Notes: generated from the letters alone by a model not told the origin. Numbered from the stretch's first letter, positions 1 to 8,551 are shown. The stretch: 64,000 nucleotides of DNA from Chromatiaceae bacterium (GCA_024235175.1 JACKMX010000002.1:1117001-1181000), one strand, 5' to 3'. Translations and numbers: made by a program.

Positions 1-227
1 ATATCGCGCAGCTGCCTCAGGCGTTCGGCCAGTAAACGCAGGACCACGCTTTTGCCGGTGCCGGGATCCCCGGTGATCAGCGCGAAGCCCCCTTCCTGGA
101 TCAGTCCCTGTTCGATGCGCCAGTAAAAGTGCTCGATCCTGGGCGTGACATACAGTGCCTCGGTTGGCAGTTCCGGTGAGAAGGGGTTCCATTTGAGGCC
201 ATACAGGGCCAGGAGTTTTTTATTCAT
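1..227 (-). CDS. ExeA-like AAA ATPase of a transposon (partial)
   Basis: This is the N-terminal part (about 75 residues) of an AAA ATPase; the rest lies outside the window. It begins MNKKLLALYGLKWNPF, as ExeA/TniB-like ATPases do, and shows a Walker A motif GDPGTGKS at about residues 54-61. Its ATG overlaps the stop of the transposase gene by 4 bp (ATGA), so the two are translationally coupled. In elements of this kind the ATPase helps the transposase choose and engage its target. I infer that role from the pairing; the Walker A motif is seen directly. Confidence 0.8.
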   Translation of the reverse strand, partial: MNKKLLALYGLKWNPFSPELPTEALYVTPRIEHFYWRIEQGLIQEGGFALITGDPGTGKSVVLRLLAERLRQLRD

Positions 228-1675
228 ATGTCGGACTCCGGTGGGGGTTTGGGAAGATAGGCGGGGGGCCGGCCGGTGGCGGCATAGTCGGCCAGGAGTT
301 TGCGCAGCAACGGCGGCAGTTCACCGCCAGTCGGTGACGATACTGCCGGCGGCTCTCCATCCGCCGTTTCCAAGGCGCGGCGCTGACCACTGGCGTTAGC
401 CGTTTTATCCAGGGGATAGAGCGAACAGAGCACGGCCTGGGTATGGGGATCGATCAGATCGACCGAGCGGAGATCCCAGCGGGCATACCGTACCTGCGGT
501 CGTTCCAGATGACGATACCGGCTGGGCAGTTCAAAGCGTTTGCCCGCCAGGCTGAGGGTGCCATCGCTACGTCGTTGACGACGAGTGACCGTACACCGGA
601 AGGCGCGTTGTAAGCTGGCGCTGTCCGGACACGCCCGTCCGACATCAGCAGCCTCGAGATAGCGCTGCAGCGGTGGCATGCCGATCTCGGCGTGCCGGGT
701 CTGATGATAGGATTGTTCCACCCAGACCTGGGTGATCTCATTGAGCCGGTCGAGGGTCAGATCGGCAACGTTTTCCAGCATCGCCATCAGACGGCCTTCC
801 AGGGTGGCCCAGAAGGTCTCCTGCTTGGCGTTTTGATAGGGGGAATACGGGAGGGTAGTCTCGTGCAGAATGCCCAGCGTATGCAGACCGGCGCGGAACT
901 CTTCGGCTTGCATCGCCGCACCATTATCGGTCATCAGCGCTCTGGGCAACCCTCGTTTCTGCAGCGCCTGGCAGAGCCCGTGCACCAGTGTCTCGGCCGT
1001 CTCGTCCAGATACCACTGCAGATGACAGACCAGCCGGGAGTGATCGTCAATAATGCCCAGCAGCACAGGTGTGACCCAGCGCCCATTCGCGGTCAATACA
1101 CGGCGCGAGCCATGATGGAAGTCGGCATGCCACAGGCCATGTGTGTATTCGGCCTCATAACTGCGCACCTCGAGCTGCGCCAGGCGGCGCTCCGCTTGGC
1201 GGGTACCGGGCGTGTCTCGCCTGGGAAGTCGTTTACGGTGGTATCCCCGTGTCTTGAGATAACGCCGGACGGTGCCATAGGCTGGTATCTCGCCCAGGTC
1301 CGCATCCTCTTGTGCCAGGGCCAGCAGGTTGTCGTAGTGGAGTTGCGCCGTCCAGCCGGGATGCTGCTGGTACTGCGCCGAGAGCGCCTGGATGAGTGCG
1401 GCAGACAAACGGCGTGCCCGTCCGGCGTCGTTACGGCGCCGGCGGCGCAGCACCACGACCGGATCCCGGGCACCCTTTGCCAGATAGTACCAACGCTCCA
1501 ACGTGGCATAGCTGAAGCGTATCATCGTGCCGTTTACCGGGTGTTTCCAACGGCTCCCGGCCAACGTCTGAAGCCGCTTGCACAATTCGCCTTGTTCGGG
1601 TGGCGCCGCCAATAGGGGGCCAATGATCGAAAAGCGTAACCTCGCCCAACGATCCGGATCGTGATCATGATTCAT
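224..1675 (-). CDS. DDE transposase (integrase core, Mu-like)
   Basis: A 483-residue transposase. An N-terminal helix-turn-helix region (about 40-160) precedes an integrase core whose acidic triad can be read as D185 (LWHADFH), D250 (MTDNG) and E286 (NAKQETFW), with the classic 35-residue D-E spacing. A beta-rich Mu-transposase C-like region (about 360-420) and a Pro-rich tail follow. It catalyses strand transfer of the element in which it lies. It is the middle gene of a minus-strand trio: a DUF6431-type gene is upstream and an ExeA-like ATPase overlaps downstream. The frame is intact, so the element may still be active. It resembles IS481/TniA-type enzymes, but I cannot assign the IS family. 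Confidence 0.9.
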   Translation of the reverse strand: MNHDHDPDRWARLRFSIIGPLLAAPPEQGELCKRLQTLAGSRWKHPVNGTMIRFSYATLERWYYLAKGARDPVVVLRRRRRNDAGRARRLSAALIQALSAQYQQHPGWTAQLHYDNLLALAQEDADLGEIPAYGTVRRYLKTRGYHRKRLPRRDTPGTRQAERRLAQLEVRSYEAEYTHGLWHADFHHGSRRVLTANGRWVTPVLLGIIDDHSRLVCHLQWYLDETAETLVHGLCQALQKRGLPRALMTDNGAAMQAEEFRAGLHTLGILHETTLPYSPYQNAKQETFWATLEGRLMAMLENVADLTLDRLNEITQVWVEQSYHQTRHAEIGMPPLQRYLEAADVGRACPDSASLQRAFRCTVTRRQRRSDGTLSLAGKRFELPSRYRHLERPQVRYARWDLRSVDLIDPHTQAVLCSLYPLDKTANASGQRRALETADGEPPAVSSPTGGELPPLLRKLLADYAATGRPPAYLPKPPPESDI

Positions 1676-1734
1676 CCCTTCTCTCCGTTTTCAACCAGCC
1701 CCGGAGTCTACGGAGAACCTTGAACGGATTGCGA

Positions 1735-2334
1735 TCACATCTTCTGCGGGTCGATTCTCACCCTCAAATAGCCTGACCATGAGGCCGTGGTGAGCGGGGC
1801 CAGCAACAGCAGCAACTGACACAGACGCTGGCGGAGGTCTATCCCACGGAGCCCCTTCAGCAATGCATCAGGTAATCGGTCAATTTTCACTGGTGGGATA
1901 AAGTTACCCTGCTGTGTCTGCCAGCAACGACTGGCCGGAAATGTTTCCCGCCACCAGGTGCGCCATCGGGAAAGGGTCTGTGGCCAGATATCGAGGGCCT
2001 CGATCAACCACTGCCGGCGCTTTGCCGGCAGACCCTGCTCCAGCGCGGTGATCAGGACCACGATCACACCCAAATACACCTTCCTGCCGAGGAAACGCAC
2101 AGAGGGCGGTGTGCTGCGTCGTCGACAGCCATCGTTGGCGCAGCAGAAACTGAGACGGGTCGAATAGGATGCATCCAACGGAGAACGAAGTCCGCGGGGC
2201 TTACGTGGATAACGGGCACTATGAAGAGCACCGCCACATGGACATCCCTCGGTTCGAACCTGACGGGCAATATCCTGATCAAGTTCGAACAAAAAACGAT
2301 AAAACCTGGAATCCGTAAGAAAGGCGTGGCACAT
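1735..2334 (-). CDS. DUF6431-type transposon accessory protein
   Basis: A 199-residue protein with a Cys-rich N-terminal half (a CPCGG motif near residue 32 and CCANDGC near residue 69), which looks like a zinc-ribbon DNA-binding module. The basic segment between them is typical of nucleic-acid binding. It resembles the proteins grouped as DUF6431, which I recall next to ATPase/DDE transposase pairs. It is the first gene of the operon, 59 bp before the transposase, with a purine-rich ribosome-binding site (AAGAGAGAGA) before its ATG. I infer recognition of element ends or targets; no catalytic motif is visible. Confidence 0.65.
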   Translation of the reverse strand: MCHAFLTDSRFYRFLFELDQDIARQVRTEGCPCGGALHSARYPRKPRGLRSPLDASYSTRLSFCCANDGCRRRSTPPSVRFLGRKVYLGVIVVLITALEQGLPAKRRQWLIEALDIWPQTLSRWRTWWRETFPASRCWQTQQGNFIPPVKIDRLPDALLKGLRGIDLRQRLCQLLLLLAPLTTASWSGYLRVRIDPQKM

Positions 2335-2376
2335 TTGTTCTGTCTCTCTCTTTTCTTGGTCGAAAACAGGAGACAG

Positions 2377-2415
2377 CCCCCTCGGATGATTTTCAAGTTA
2401 TTTGAGGGGGTTTTT
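2377..2415 (+). terminator. Terminator-like hairpin at the transposon edge
   Basis: A 7-bp G/C stem (CCCCCTC at 2377-2383, GAGGGGG at 2404-2410) with a 20-nt loop is followed by TTTTT. It sits just upstream of the transposon operon and could block transcription entering the element from the left. The loop is long, so this is tentative. Confidence 0.4.
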
Positions 2416-2422
2416 CTTTATC

Positions 2423-2480
2423 CATCAGATAATGTGATCAGAAATCGGGGAAAACCCATCAGATATTTTGGTCACTCTGA
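2423..2480. repeat. Two imperfect direct repeats, candidate transposon end
   Basis: CATCAGATAATGTGATCA starts at 2423 and CATCAGATATTTTGGTCA starts at 2457, one 34-bp step apart. Both lie just outside the first gene of the transposon operon, where elements with a TniA-like transposase carry repeated transposase-binding sites. The partner end is outside the window, so this stays a candidate. Confidence 0.35.
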
Positions 2481-2539
2481 CATAAATACCCGCGTCGATC
2501 ATTTGATCGATCGTGGAGTTTCGGTTTAAGACCTCTGGT

Positions 2540-3325
2540 GCCACGCTAAAAACAAAGCGGATTGATGGTGGATGGGCGTGTAACAAACACCCTGGTGAAG
2601 ATGTGTGCTGATGGATTCCGGTTGGCCGACTGGAATCGGACTGAGAAAGCATCAACACTGCAGCCTGTCAAAGTCAGGTAACCAGATCTGAAAAGACGAC
2701 CTGGTGGTTGTCACGATGTGGGGTGGGAAGTCAGTAGATTTCCCGCCCTCATCAACTGATCAGTTACCGGCTTTACTCTGTGACAACCACGAGTAATGGT
2801 TACAACCGAAAGAGCAATCGGTTCAAGTCCTTGTCGAGATGATAATGGCAAATGCTCCTGGAGCAGGAACCTGCCCAGATAGCCCGGTGTTAAACTCACA
2901 CCCGTTGCCAAGTGAGGTGCTTCGGCACGGCAGCGATAGTGTGTGGGGTGGCCGCAACAGCCAAACCGCAGGTATAGCGGGCGACAGGAAACTGTCGGGT
3001 CAATGGTAGGATTGGATTTTCTTTCCGCTGGCCGGCATAAACACGATATAAACTCGCACCATGATGAGATTCATACTTGGCGTCGTTCACCGGACGTTAA
3101 ACGGTTCGTGATAAAGGGCATATATCAGCAAGACCAGATCGATAAAAGAGAAGATCGGGTGTTGTTTTCTAACCGGAAGCCAGATGCTAAAAGTAAAGAT
3201 TAATGAAGTTATATAGCATGGGTGAGTTTAGGGTTGGGTTGCTTTGTCTCCAGTTTTTGTAAAGGTCAACCAATCCAAGCAATTTCCTGTTGGGTTACGA
3301 CTGTGATCATTTTTAAACAAATCGG
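2540..3325. other. Gap without a recognisable gene
   Basis: About 790 bp between the transposon and the HNH gene. Only short frames occur on both strands, and none resembles a family I know. A small GAAA-tetraloop hairpin (GACAG-GAAA-CTGTC, 2983-2996) is the one tidy structure. The stretch reads like decayed mobile-element DNA. Confidence 0.5.
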
Positions 3326-3709
3326 CTACGAAGCTTTCATTGCTTGGTCTACGTGAGAATCTTTGAAAGCCTGCAACTGATGCCAACACCCCTTGGATAT
3401 AGATTTCCGGACGTGATCCCTATAGCTATCAGGCGATCGTGGCTTGAGAGTTTTGTGGCGATGAGAGTTGCAATACCAACAAGCAGCGACAATGTTTTCA
3501 GTTGATGCCTGCCCGCCTTCACTGTGGGCAGTTAGATGCTCACCTGTACATTTCAAGAGTTTTGTCTGCTTTAGGGTAAGCTTGTGCCTAGCTGCAAACT
3601 GCTCAGGATTGTGCTGCCACATAGGGGAGCCGCAATAGAAACAGCGACCCGATTGGAGGGCGTATGCTTTTTTGCGGAGGGATTCTAAAGAACTTCGTTT
3701 TTTCGACAT
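3326..3709 (-). CDS. HNH endonuclease family protein
   Basis: A 127-residue protein, starting at an ATG 7 nt after GGAG (an ATG 12 nt upstream lacks such a site). Two zinc-knuckle pairs (FYCGSP near residue 25 and CWYCNSHRH near residue 80) flank the HNH core: CTGEHLTAH supplies the catalytic E-H, followed by GG and the NIVAAC strand. This beta-beta-alpha-metal fold cuts DNA. No restriction partner, methylase, phage terminase or intron lies beside it, so it is a standalone nuclease of unknown target. It lies in the AT-rich island. The family call is firm; a defence or homing role is only possible. Confidence 0.82.
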   Translation of the reverse strand: MSKKRSSLESLRKKAYALQSGRCFYCGSPMWQHNPEQFAARHKLTLKQTKLLKCTGEHLTAHSEGGQASTENIVAACWYCNSHRHKTLKPRSPDSYRDHVRKSISKGCWHQLQAFKDSHVDQAMKAS

Positions 3710-4156
3710 GAGATACTCCATAGCTTAAGGTGATCCCCCCTTCCTTATTGCGGTTATGAGGGCACCAGCCTGGAATATCTCCGGTTGGCCTATCAGACAT
3801 TTACACATCGTGTGGTAATGTCTAGCCGCTATGATGACAAGTCAGCTTCACGCAGTATAGGCTCAGCACATTCCATAAAGCAATGGCTCCATTGTGTTGG
3901 CCGGAATATATTGAATTGTTCGAAACGCTTGGGGAGAGTGTAGGATTGAGATGATCTCCTGGTGTCGAAAAGTGAAGAGGGTTGTAATTGTATCGATTCG
4001 CCGGATTGCCGGGGTTGAGTTTCGGGCACCGAGAGGGCGTCCAATCCGAGTCCTCGGAAAATTCTCCACCCGACAAACCAACACACGGGGTAAGAGCTAA
4101 CTGCCTCCAATCGCCGGGACAGGGTTCAATCCAATTCGCTATTTTTCTTCTTATTA
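3710..4156. other. Gap without a clear gene
   Basis: About 450 bp between the HNH gene and the winged-helix gene. Three short overlapping minus-strand frames occur (3829-4110), with no recognisable domain and no convincing ribosome-binding site. A bulged hairpin (AGACATT at 3795-3801 with AATGTCT at 3817-3823, inner stem ACAC/GTGT) lies upstream of the HNH gene. Confidence 0.45.
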
Positions 4157-4483
4157 TTAAGTTCCCGCCTCCCCGATCACATACGAACTTTTTGAAAAAT
4201 ACCTATATATAAAGGTCTTGAAAAAAAAGTTCGTACCAGGGTGTTCATTTAATCTCGGAACATCTTCCGGAGATATCTCGACTCGAATACTTCTTGCTAC
4301 ATTGGGGGTTCTAGTAATCAAGCCAAGTCTTTCCAACTTCACCACCATTTGATGAACAGTCGGTGGAGTCACCTTAAAATAGCGCTGAATATCTGACTCG
4401 GCGGGAGACCTACCATTCAACATAATATAGTGAGCTATGAATGAAAGGTACTGACCTTGTTTCTCGGTAAACTTGGCATCCAC
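4157..4483 (-). CDS. LexA/MarR-like winged-helix regulator
   Basis: A 108-residue protein with a GTG start preceded by GGAG. Residues 1-75 match the LexA N-terminal winged helix: a FTEKQGQYLSFI opening, a helix-turn-helix with TPPTVHQMVVKLERLGLI, then a wing TRTPNVARSIRV. There is no LexA protease domain, so it cannot self-cleave. The last 30 residues (from NFFFKTF) are hydrophobic and aromatic, unlike the rest, and may be a drifted end. Single-domain proteins of this type are common in proteobacterial islands; their targets are unknown to me. It follows the 312-residue unknown gene on the same strand after a 45-bp gap and may be cotranscribed. Confidence 0.7.
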   Translation of the reverse strand: MDAKFTEKQGQYLSFIAHYIMLNGRSPAESDIQRYFKVTPPTVHQMVVKLERLGLITRTPNVARSIRVEISPEDVPRLNEHPGTNFFFKTFIYRYFSKSSYVIGEAGT

Positions 4484-4528
4484 TCTCGGGTCTCCAGTTT
4501 ACAAATTGAACTTTGCTCTACCCTCTTC

Positions 4529-5467
4529 TTAATGGGGCATACTGGAAGGTATATCAGGAATACCCTCCAGAAATATCATGTCATGCCGGTGGTTCCGATA
4601 TGCAAGAAATACAAATTCATTCCAATAGTTCCTGCTCAGCCCATATTTCATAAGATCTTCATAGGCCAGTTCCAAATCATCAGCTCCTATCTTCTTCAGG
4701 TTTCTTTCAAAAAATTCCAACCAATCCATTTCGACAAATGGTATGAACTCATTCCTACTTCCGTTTTTTCCCAACACATACGGTGTCGTAAATACAATCG
4801 AATAATCTAAAGAGGTGCCTTCAAAGGGGGACGGTAGTATTCTGGTATACCAGATCTCTCCAGGTAATCCTTGATAACCGCTGGCTGATAAAACCTTTAT
4901 CTTTTTATCGGTTACTAGCTCTCTGAGAATCACATAGTTATCTGACATCCCCTCATGCTTGTAGATACCCATTCGTGATTCCTGCATCTTTTCGAATACT
5001 GCAATCAGGCCTTCATCCATATTCATAAATCTACAAAAATCTATCGCTACTGTGCCAAGTGATTCCTTCTTAGCACCCCCGTGACACAGATCGAAAGAAC
5101 CCCAACAGGTAAAATAGGACGTGGTCAATGGACTCATAGGTGGCCCGGAAGGAATGTACTCTTCGTGTGCTTTCGCATAAGCATCAGCTAACTTGTCAAG
5201 CATAGGCAAGTCTGAAAGTTGCTCAATAAGGACTGATAGTTGATTCTGTCCATATATATACAGGCCATGAAGCGGATCGTATTTGGCCAGATCGTTGGAG
5301 GAAATGATTGTTTTCTGGAAATCTTCCGCCCTTATCTTTGCATCTCTCCATTCGGCCAGGCTGGTGATTTTACTTTGAAGATGTCGCCGAGCAGAAGCTA
5401 TGACCTTTCTTGCTAACGGACCTCTGCCTACGAAAGCCTCTCTTTTCATTTTCGTTGATTTTCTCAT
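4529..5467 (-). CDS. Unknown 312-residue protein
   Basis: I do not recognise this protein. It has a basic N-terminus (residues 1-35), a mixed alpha/beta middle with SYFTCWGSFDLCHGG around residue 118, and an acidic, aromatic C-terminus. No signal peptide, membrane segment or nuclease motif is visible. Its A+T-rich codon use matches the island genes and differs from the core genome further right. The winged-helix regulator follows on the same strand. Its place between an HNH nuclease and an integrase makes it a cargo gene of unknown purpose. Confidence 0.6.
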   Translation of the reverse strand: MRKSTKMKREAFVGRGPLARKVIASARRHLQSKITSLAEWRDAKIRAEDFQKTIISSNDLAKYDPLHGLYIYGQNQLSVLIEQLSDLPMLDKLADAYAKAHEEYIPSGPPMSPLTTSYFTCWGSFDLCHGGAKKESLGTVAIDFCRFMNMDEGLIAVFEKMQESRMGIYKHEGMSDNYVILRELVTDKKIKVLSASGYQGLPGEIWYTRILPSPFEGTSLDYSIVFTTPYVLGKNGSRNEFIPFVEMDWLEFFERNLKKIGADDLELAYEDLMKYGLSRNYWNEFVFLAYRNHRHDMIFLEGIPDIPSSMPH

Positions 5468-5781
5468 CTATCAAATTGTATAGGCTTCGAAACCAAAGGT
5501 CATGAATATCCAGCTATCGGATTTTTTCGGTTAGAGCTTTCTGATATTCATTTGGTCAAAGGCTAGATAATTTCGAATATACCCATTTCAATAATACAGA
5601 AGCCCCAGACGATTCAACGGCAGCCAAACACCATATTCTCTATCCGCTTCTACTTGGTTGATTTCTCCTTAACGCGCTGAATTAACAATATTATTCTCGA
5701 ATCATGCCGTTGTCTTTTGGGCTATCTGGCAGGATAGTCCCTTTAAAAGAACAAGAAATAGAAAGACCAAGGAGACAGCAG
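5468..5781. other. Intergenic region with inverted repeat, between divergent genes
   Basis: About 310 bp separating the 312-residue gene from the integrase. A 9-bp inverted repeat ATGAATATC (5502-5510) / GATATTCAT (5543-5551) lies close to the minus-strand start and could be an operator or recombination-directionality site. No tRNA gene is present. The integrase frame is open from an ATG at 5704, but the better start is 5782. Confidence 0.4.
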
Positions 5782-6981
5782 ATGAGCGTTTACAAAAGAG
5801 GCAAATACTGGATCGTCCAGTTCAACCACAACAACAGAACCTTTACACGCAGCTCGAAACCCACCCGCAAACGTGATGCGCTGGAACTCGAGCGCCAGAT
5901 GCGCCAGCAAATTGTTGATACCCAGATCCTTGGCCATCGGGAGCACATCAAGCTGTATGATGCCTGTGATGATCTGCTGAACACGAGCAAAGAGTCAGGT
6001 GCTTACAGTTCCCTGGTTACCGCAACAAATCGGTTCAAGGATTACTTCGAGAATATTCCGTTGGATGAGATCACCAACAGAGACCTGTCCCGGTGGGTTG
6101 AATTCGAACGCAAGCGTGGGATCAAGGACATCACTATCCGATTGTGGTCCAGGCAGTTCAACAAGATCTGCCGCAATGCAAAAAGACTTGGTTACTACAT
6201 CCCGGAATACGAATGGGGTGAGTGGATTGTCAAAGACAAGCCAATCCGTTACTTGACCGATGACGAAGAGCAAAAGATTCTCAAAGAACTTGATCCCTCG
6301 ATCGTTACCGACCCGAAGCATGTAAAAGGTCGTCAGGCTGCCAGAGATATATTCATTGTGATGATCGATGGTGGCTTCCGGATCAATGAAGCAAGTATTC
6401 TGAGATGGTCGGATATAGATTTCGATAATGGTGTGATTTATCTGTACAGATCGAAAGTATCGAATGATGATTTCATTCCGATGACGAATCGGTTGAGATC
6501 GGTGTTGCTAAATCGAAAAAGGTTGGTTGATGGTGAGTATGTTTTCCCTGGCAAGTTTGGTGGACACAAAACGATCAAGAATAACCGGCCACTGGAAGCT
6601 GCATTTCAGCGAGCCGGGTTAGATGATATTTCATCTCACAATCTGAGAAAGACGTTTGCGACACGGTTATTGAATCGTGGTGCTGCGATTACCGATGTAC
6701 AACATTTGCTGGGGCATTCATCGGTAAAGACAACCGAGAGGGCATATGCAGCATTTGTAAAGAATGAGCGATTCAGGCAGACGATTGATTTGTTGGATCA
6801 GCAGGTAGTACCGAGGCTGAAGGTTGTGAAGCAATCCTGTGTTTCACCGTTTCTTAAACTCTTTTATCTGTTTTTTAACCTCACCCCATGGCAGACGACT
6901 GCCATCTTCTTCCATCCGAGCATATGCTTTTTCCGCATCAACAACCGAAATCAATCCAGCAGAAAAAAACTGATCCATTAA
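5782..6981 (+). CDS. Tyrosine recombinase (phage-type integrase), altered C-terminus
   Basis: A 399-residue site-specific recombinase. The start is the ATG after AAGGAG (5769-5774). An N-terminal arm/SAM-like region (1-150) is followed by the catalytic domain with R200 (GGFRINEAS), H286 and R289 (SHNLRK), H312 (LLGHSS) and the nucleophile Y322 (TERAY), a full set of catalytic residues. Up to about residue 349 it matches the duplicated 3' end at 8556-8680, which stops at VVN. Here the frame instead runs on for about 50 further residues into the neighbouring module and overlaps the PIN gene tail-to-tail by 138 bp. So the natural end has been replaced. It probably drove island integration; whether it still works is unclear. 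Confidence 0.88.
   Translation: MSVYKRGKYWIVQFNHNNRTFTRSSKPTRKRDALELERQMRQQIVDTQILGHREHIKLYDACDDLLNTSKESGAYSSLVTATNRFKDYFENIPLDEITNRDLSRWVEFERKRGIKDITIRLWSRQFNKICRNAKRLGYYIPEYEWGEWIVKDKPIRYLTDDEEQKILKELDPSIVTDPKHVKGRQAARDIFIVMIDGGFRINEASILRWSDIDFDNGVIYLYRSKVSNDDFIPMTNRLRSVLLNRKRLVDGEYVFPGKFGGHKTIKNNRPLEAAFQRAGLDDISSHNLRKTFATRLLNRGAAITDVQHLLGHSSVKTTERAYAAFVKNERFRQTIDLLDQQVVPRLKVVKQSCVSPFLKLFYLFFNLTPWQTTAIFFHPSICFFRINNRNQSSRKKLIH
6706..6830 (+). repeat. Integrase 3'-end duplication, copy 1
   Basis: This 125-nt segment inside the intact integrase gene aligns without gaps to 8556-8680. By eye 17 bases differ, 16 of them synonymous, so 40 of 41 codons encode the same residue. The identity ends abruptly at 6830, 14 nt from the PIN stop codon. 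Confidence 0.85.
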
Positions 6982-7338
6982 CCAGAGAGTGCCTCGAACA
7001 TCTACACCTTCTTCCAGACAAACCTGCCGGAGCTTTCCATCCCCTGTTAGCAAGGGTACATCCTTGTCCTCTGCTAACGCCATTGCAGAAAGATCGTGAT
7101 TACTCAATCCATCATATTTTTCACTAAGAATCTGCACTCGCTTTATTAGCTTGGGAGTCAGTGTCTCAAGTCTCAATCCTTTTTCAACGAGATCATCATG
7201 CAGATCGTGCAACTCCTCCTCAAAAAGTGAGTTGGGCGTCATGTACTCATAAGGCAAAGAGAACATCAGATCGGTTAATTCAGCTACCTCCATATCTATT
7301 ATTATGTTGGCATCACTGATTAATAGCTGATCTGGCAT
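6844..7338 (-). CDS. PIN-domain ribonuclease (toxin candidate)
   Basis: A 164-residue protein with the PIN-fold acidic set: D9 (ISDANIIID), E40 (SLFEEEL), D82 (SNHDLSAMALAE) and D100 (LLTGDGKL). PIN proteins are metal-dependent ribonucleases, often toxins that cleave tRNA, rRNA or mRNA. The gene overlaps the upstream XRE/ImmA gene by 26 bp, the usual order for a regulator followed by a PIN effector. The last 30 residues are basic. Its 3' end runs into the displaced 3' end of the integrase. I call it a toxin-antitoxin-like pair by arrangement; toxicity is inferred. Confidence 0.82.
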   Translation of the reverse strand: MPDQLLISDANIIIDMEVAELTDLMFSLPYEYMTPNSLFEEELHDLHDDLVEKGLRLETLTPKLIKRVQILSEKYDGLSNHDLSAMALAEDKDVPLLTGDGKLRQVCLEEGVDVRGTLWLMDQFFSAGLISVVDAEKAYARMEEDGSRLPWGEVKKQIKEFKKR

Positions 7339-8389
7339 GATCCACTTTCCTTAGTGCACGAAACTCTCTTAATGACTTGCCCATTAGCTCAGCAGCTTTT
7401 GACTCGCTTACAAGATCTTCTGCCAATGCATGAAATACCAACTGGGTAAATACTTGCGGTTCCTCACGTGGATACTCATCACAGGGCTCCTGCTTATGCC
7501 AACCATATTTGCGAAACAGCTTGACCATCTTCAGATAGGTGGCGTCATTTATGATGGAGAGGTCCTGTGCTCTGCGTAACCAAGCGCTCATGCTAAGGCC
7601 ATAGGCTTTTTTCAGGACGCACAGTTCACGAGGTTCGAACCAGGAACGTTGGCTACCCAACTCCTTCAATACTTCAGATGCAGGCGCTAAGAAAGCTCCT
7701 GCAAAGCGATGGGCTAGTTTTTCTTCGTTCTCTAACAGCTCTGCACTAAGGCGCCCATTCAGAATCAAATGTCCAAGTTCATGAGCCAAAGTAAATCGCT
7801 GACGATCTCCAGGCCAATTAATACCAACCACGATTATCGGTGCACCATTCACCCGGCAGGCTAATCCATCGAATTTCCCATCATGCAAGGCTTCAGCCTG
7901 GAACACTTTGATACCCCTCTCTTCCAAAGTGCCAGTCAGATCCAGAATTGGGTTCTGACCAAGCTTCCACTCTTTGCGTAATAAATTCGCTAAACGCTCG
8001 ATTTCATCGTAGTCAGTGATTTTTGCTGGTAGTGACTTTGGCAATTCAAATGCTTGAATTGGGCTCACCGGTAAAATTTCTTCCAAAGTGAGATATCGCT
8101 CGATCTGCTCCAGTACATTTCCTTCTATTTGGGCCAATACCTTTTTGGGAAGCTTTGAGTGTTTGCGGTACTCAACCTCTTTTAGCTCCACAGAGACCTG
8201 TCGAAAGAAATACTCGGTACGAACCCTGAGCGCGTTAGACAGCGCGAGCAACACACCAGAAGAAGGGGTGGATTGATTATTCTCATATTTGGAAATGGCC
8301 ATAGCAGTTACACCAGTCTTTTCTGCCAAAACCCGTAAACTCAGACCAGATGCTTTGCGTGCTTGCTGTATACGCTCTCCTATCATCAT
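7313..8389 (-). CDS. XRE helix-turn-helix + ImmA/IrrE metallopeptidase regulator
   Basis: A 358-residue protein from an ATG preceded by GGGGG; a GTG three codons upstream is possible. Residues 4-60 form an XRE helix-turn-helix (LSLRVLAEKTGVTAMAISKY). The C-terminal half holds an ImmA/IrrE (COG2856) zinc-peptidase domain with HELGH at 203-207 in the context RFTLAHELGHLIL. In ICEBs1 and in Deinococcus such peptidases cleave repressors. Here DNA binding and protease are fused and paired with a PIN protein, so it probably acts as antitoxin and autorepressor. An 8-bp palindrome sits 13 bp upstream of the start. The adjacent integrase-tail duplication suggests the pair moved as a unit. Confidence 0.85.
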   Translation of the reverse strand: MMIGERIQQARKASGLSLRVLAEKTGVTAMAISKYENNQSTPSSGVLLALSNALRVRTEYFFRQVSVELKEVEYRKHSKLPKKVLAQIEGNVLEQIERYLTLEEILPVSPIQAFELPKSLPAKITDYDEIERLANLLRKEWKLGQNPILDLTGTLEERGIKVFQAEALHDGKFDGLACRVNGAPIIVVGINWPGDRQRFTLAHELGHLILNGRLSAELLENEEKLAHRFAGAFLAPASEVLKELGSQRSWFEPRELCVLKKAYGLSMSAWLRRAQDLSIINDATYLKMVKLFRKYGWHKQEPCDEYPREEPQVFTQLVFHALAEDLVSESKAAELMGKSLREFRALRKVDHARSAINQ

Positions 8390-8402
8390 TGCCCCCACGT
8401 TT

Positions 8403-8441
8403 AGTTTACATTTATGTTTTTTTTCTTATTTATTGTAAACT
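8403..8441. promoter_or_regulatory. Palindromic operator candidate of the XRE/ImmA-PIN operon
   Basis: AGTTTACA (8403-8410) and TGTAAACT (8434-8441) form a perfect 8-bp inverted repeat around a T-rich 23-bp spacer. It lies directly upstream of the XRE gene, where an autorepressor would bind. The centre spacing of 31 bp is about three helix turns. Confidence 0.55.
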
Positions 8442-8510
8442 ATAGTTAATGACTGACGACTCAGTCAAGTCAGAGATGATGAATTTAATCAATAAAACAG
8501 GAGGTTCGAT

Positions 8511-8551
8511 AAGGTGACGGAGGGAATAAATGATAATCCCTCCGTCACCTT
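8511..8551 (+). terminator. Perfect 15-bp hairpin followed by a T-rich tract
   Basis: The arms 8511-8525 and 8537-8551 are fully complementary (AAGGTGACGGAGGGA and its reverse complement) around an 11-nt loop, followed by TTTATTTATT. It has the shape of a strong intrinsic terminator on the plus strand, yet no upstream plus-strand gene ends here. It also contains the GTG start of a small frame that continues into the integrase remnant. Confidence 0.6.

Noticed and set aside
2540..3325. Possible group II intron or structured RNA
   Set aside because: A GAAA-capped hairpin is present, but no reverse transcriptase, domain V-like element or GUGYG start could be found.
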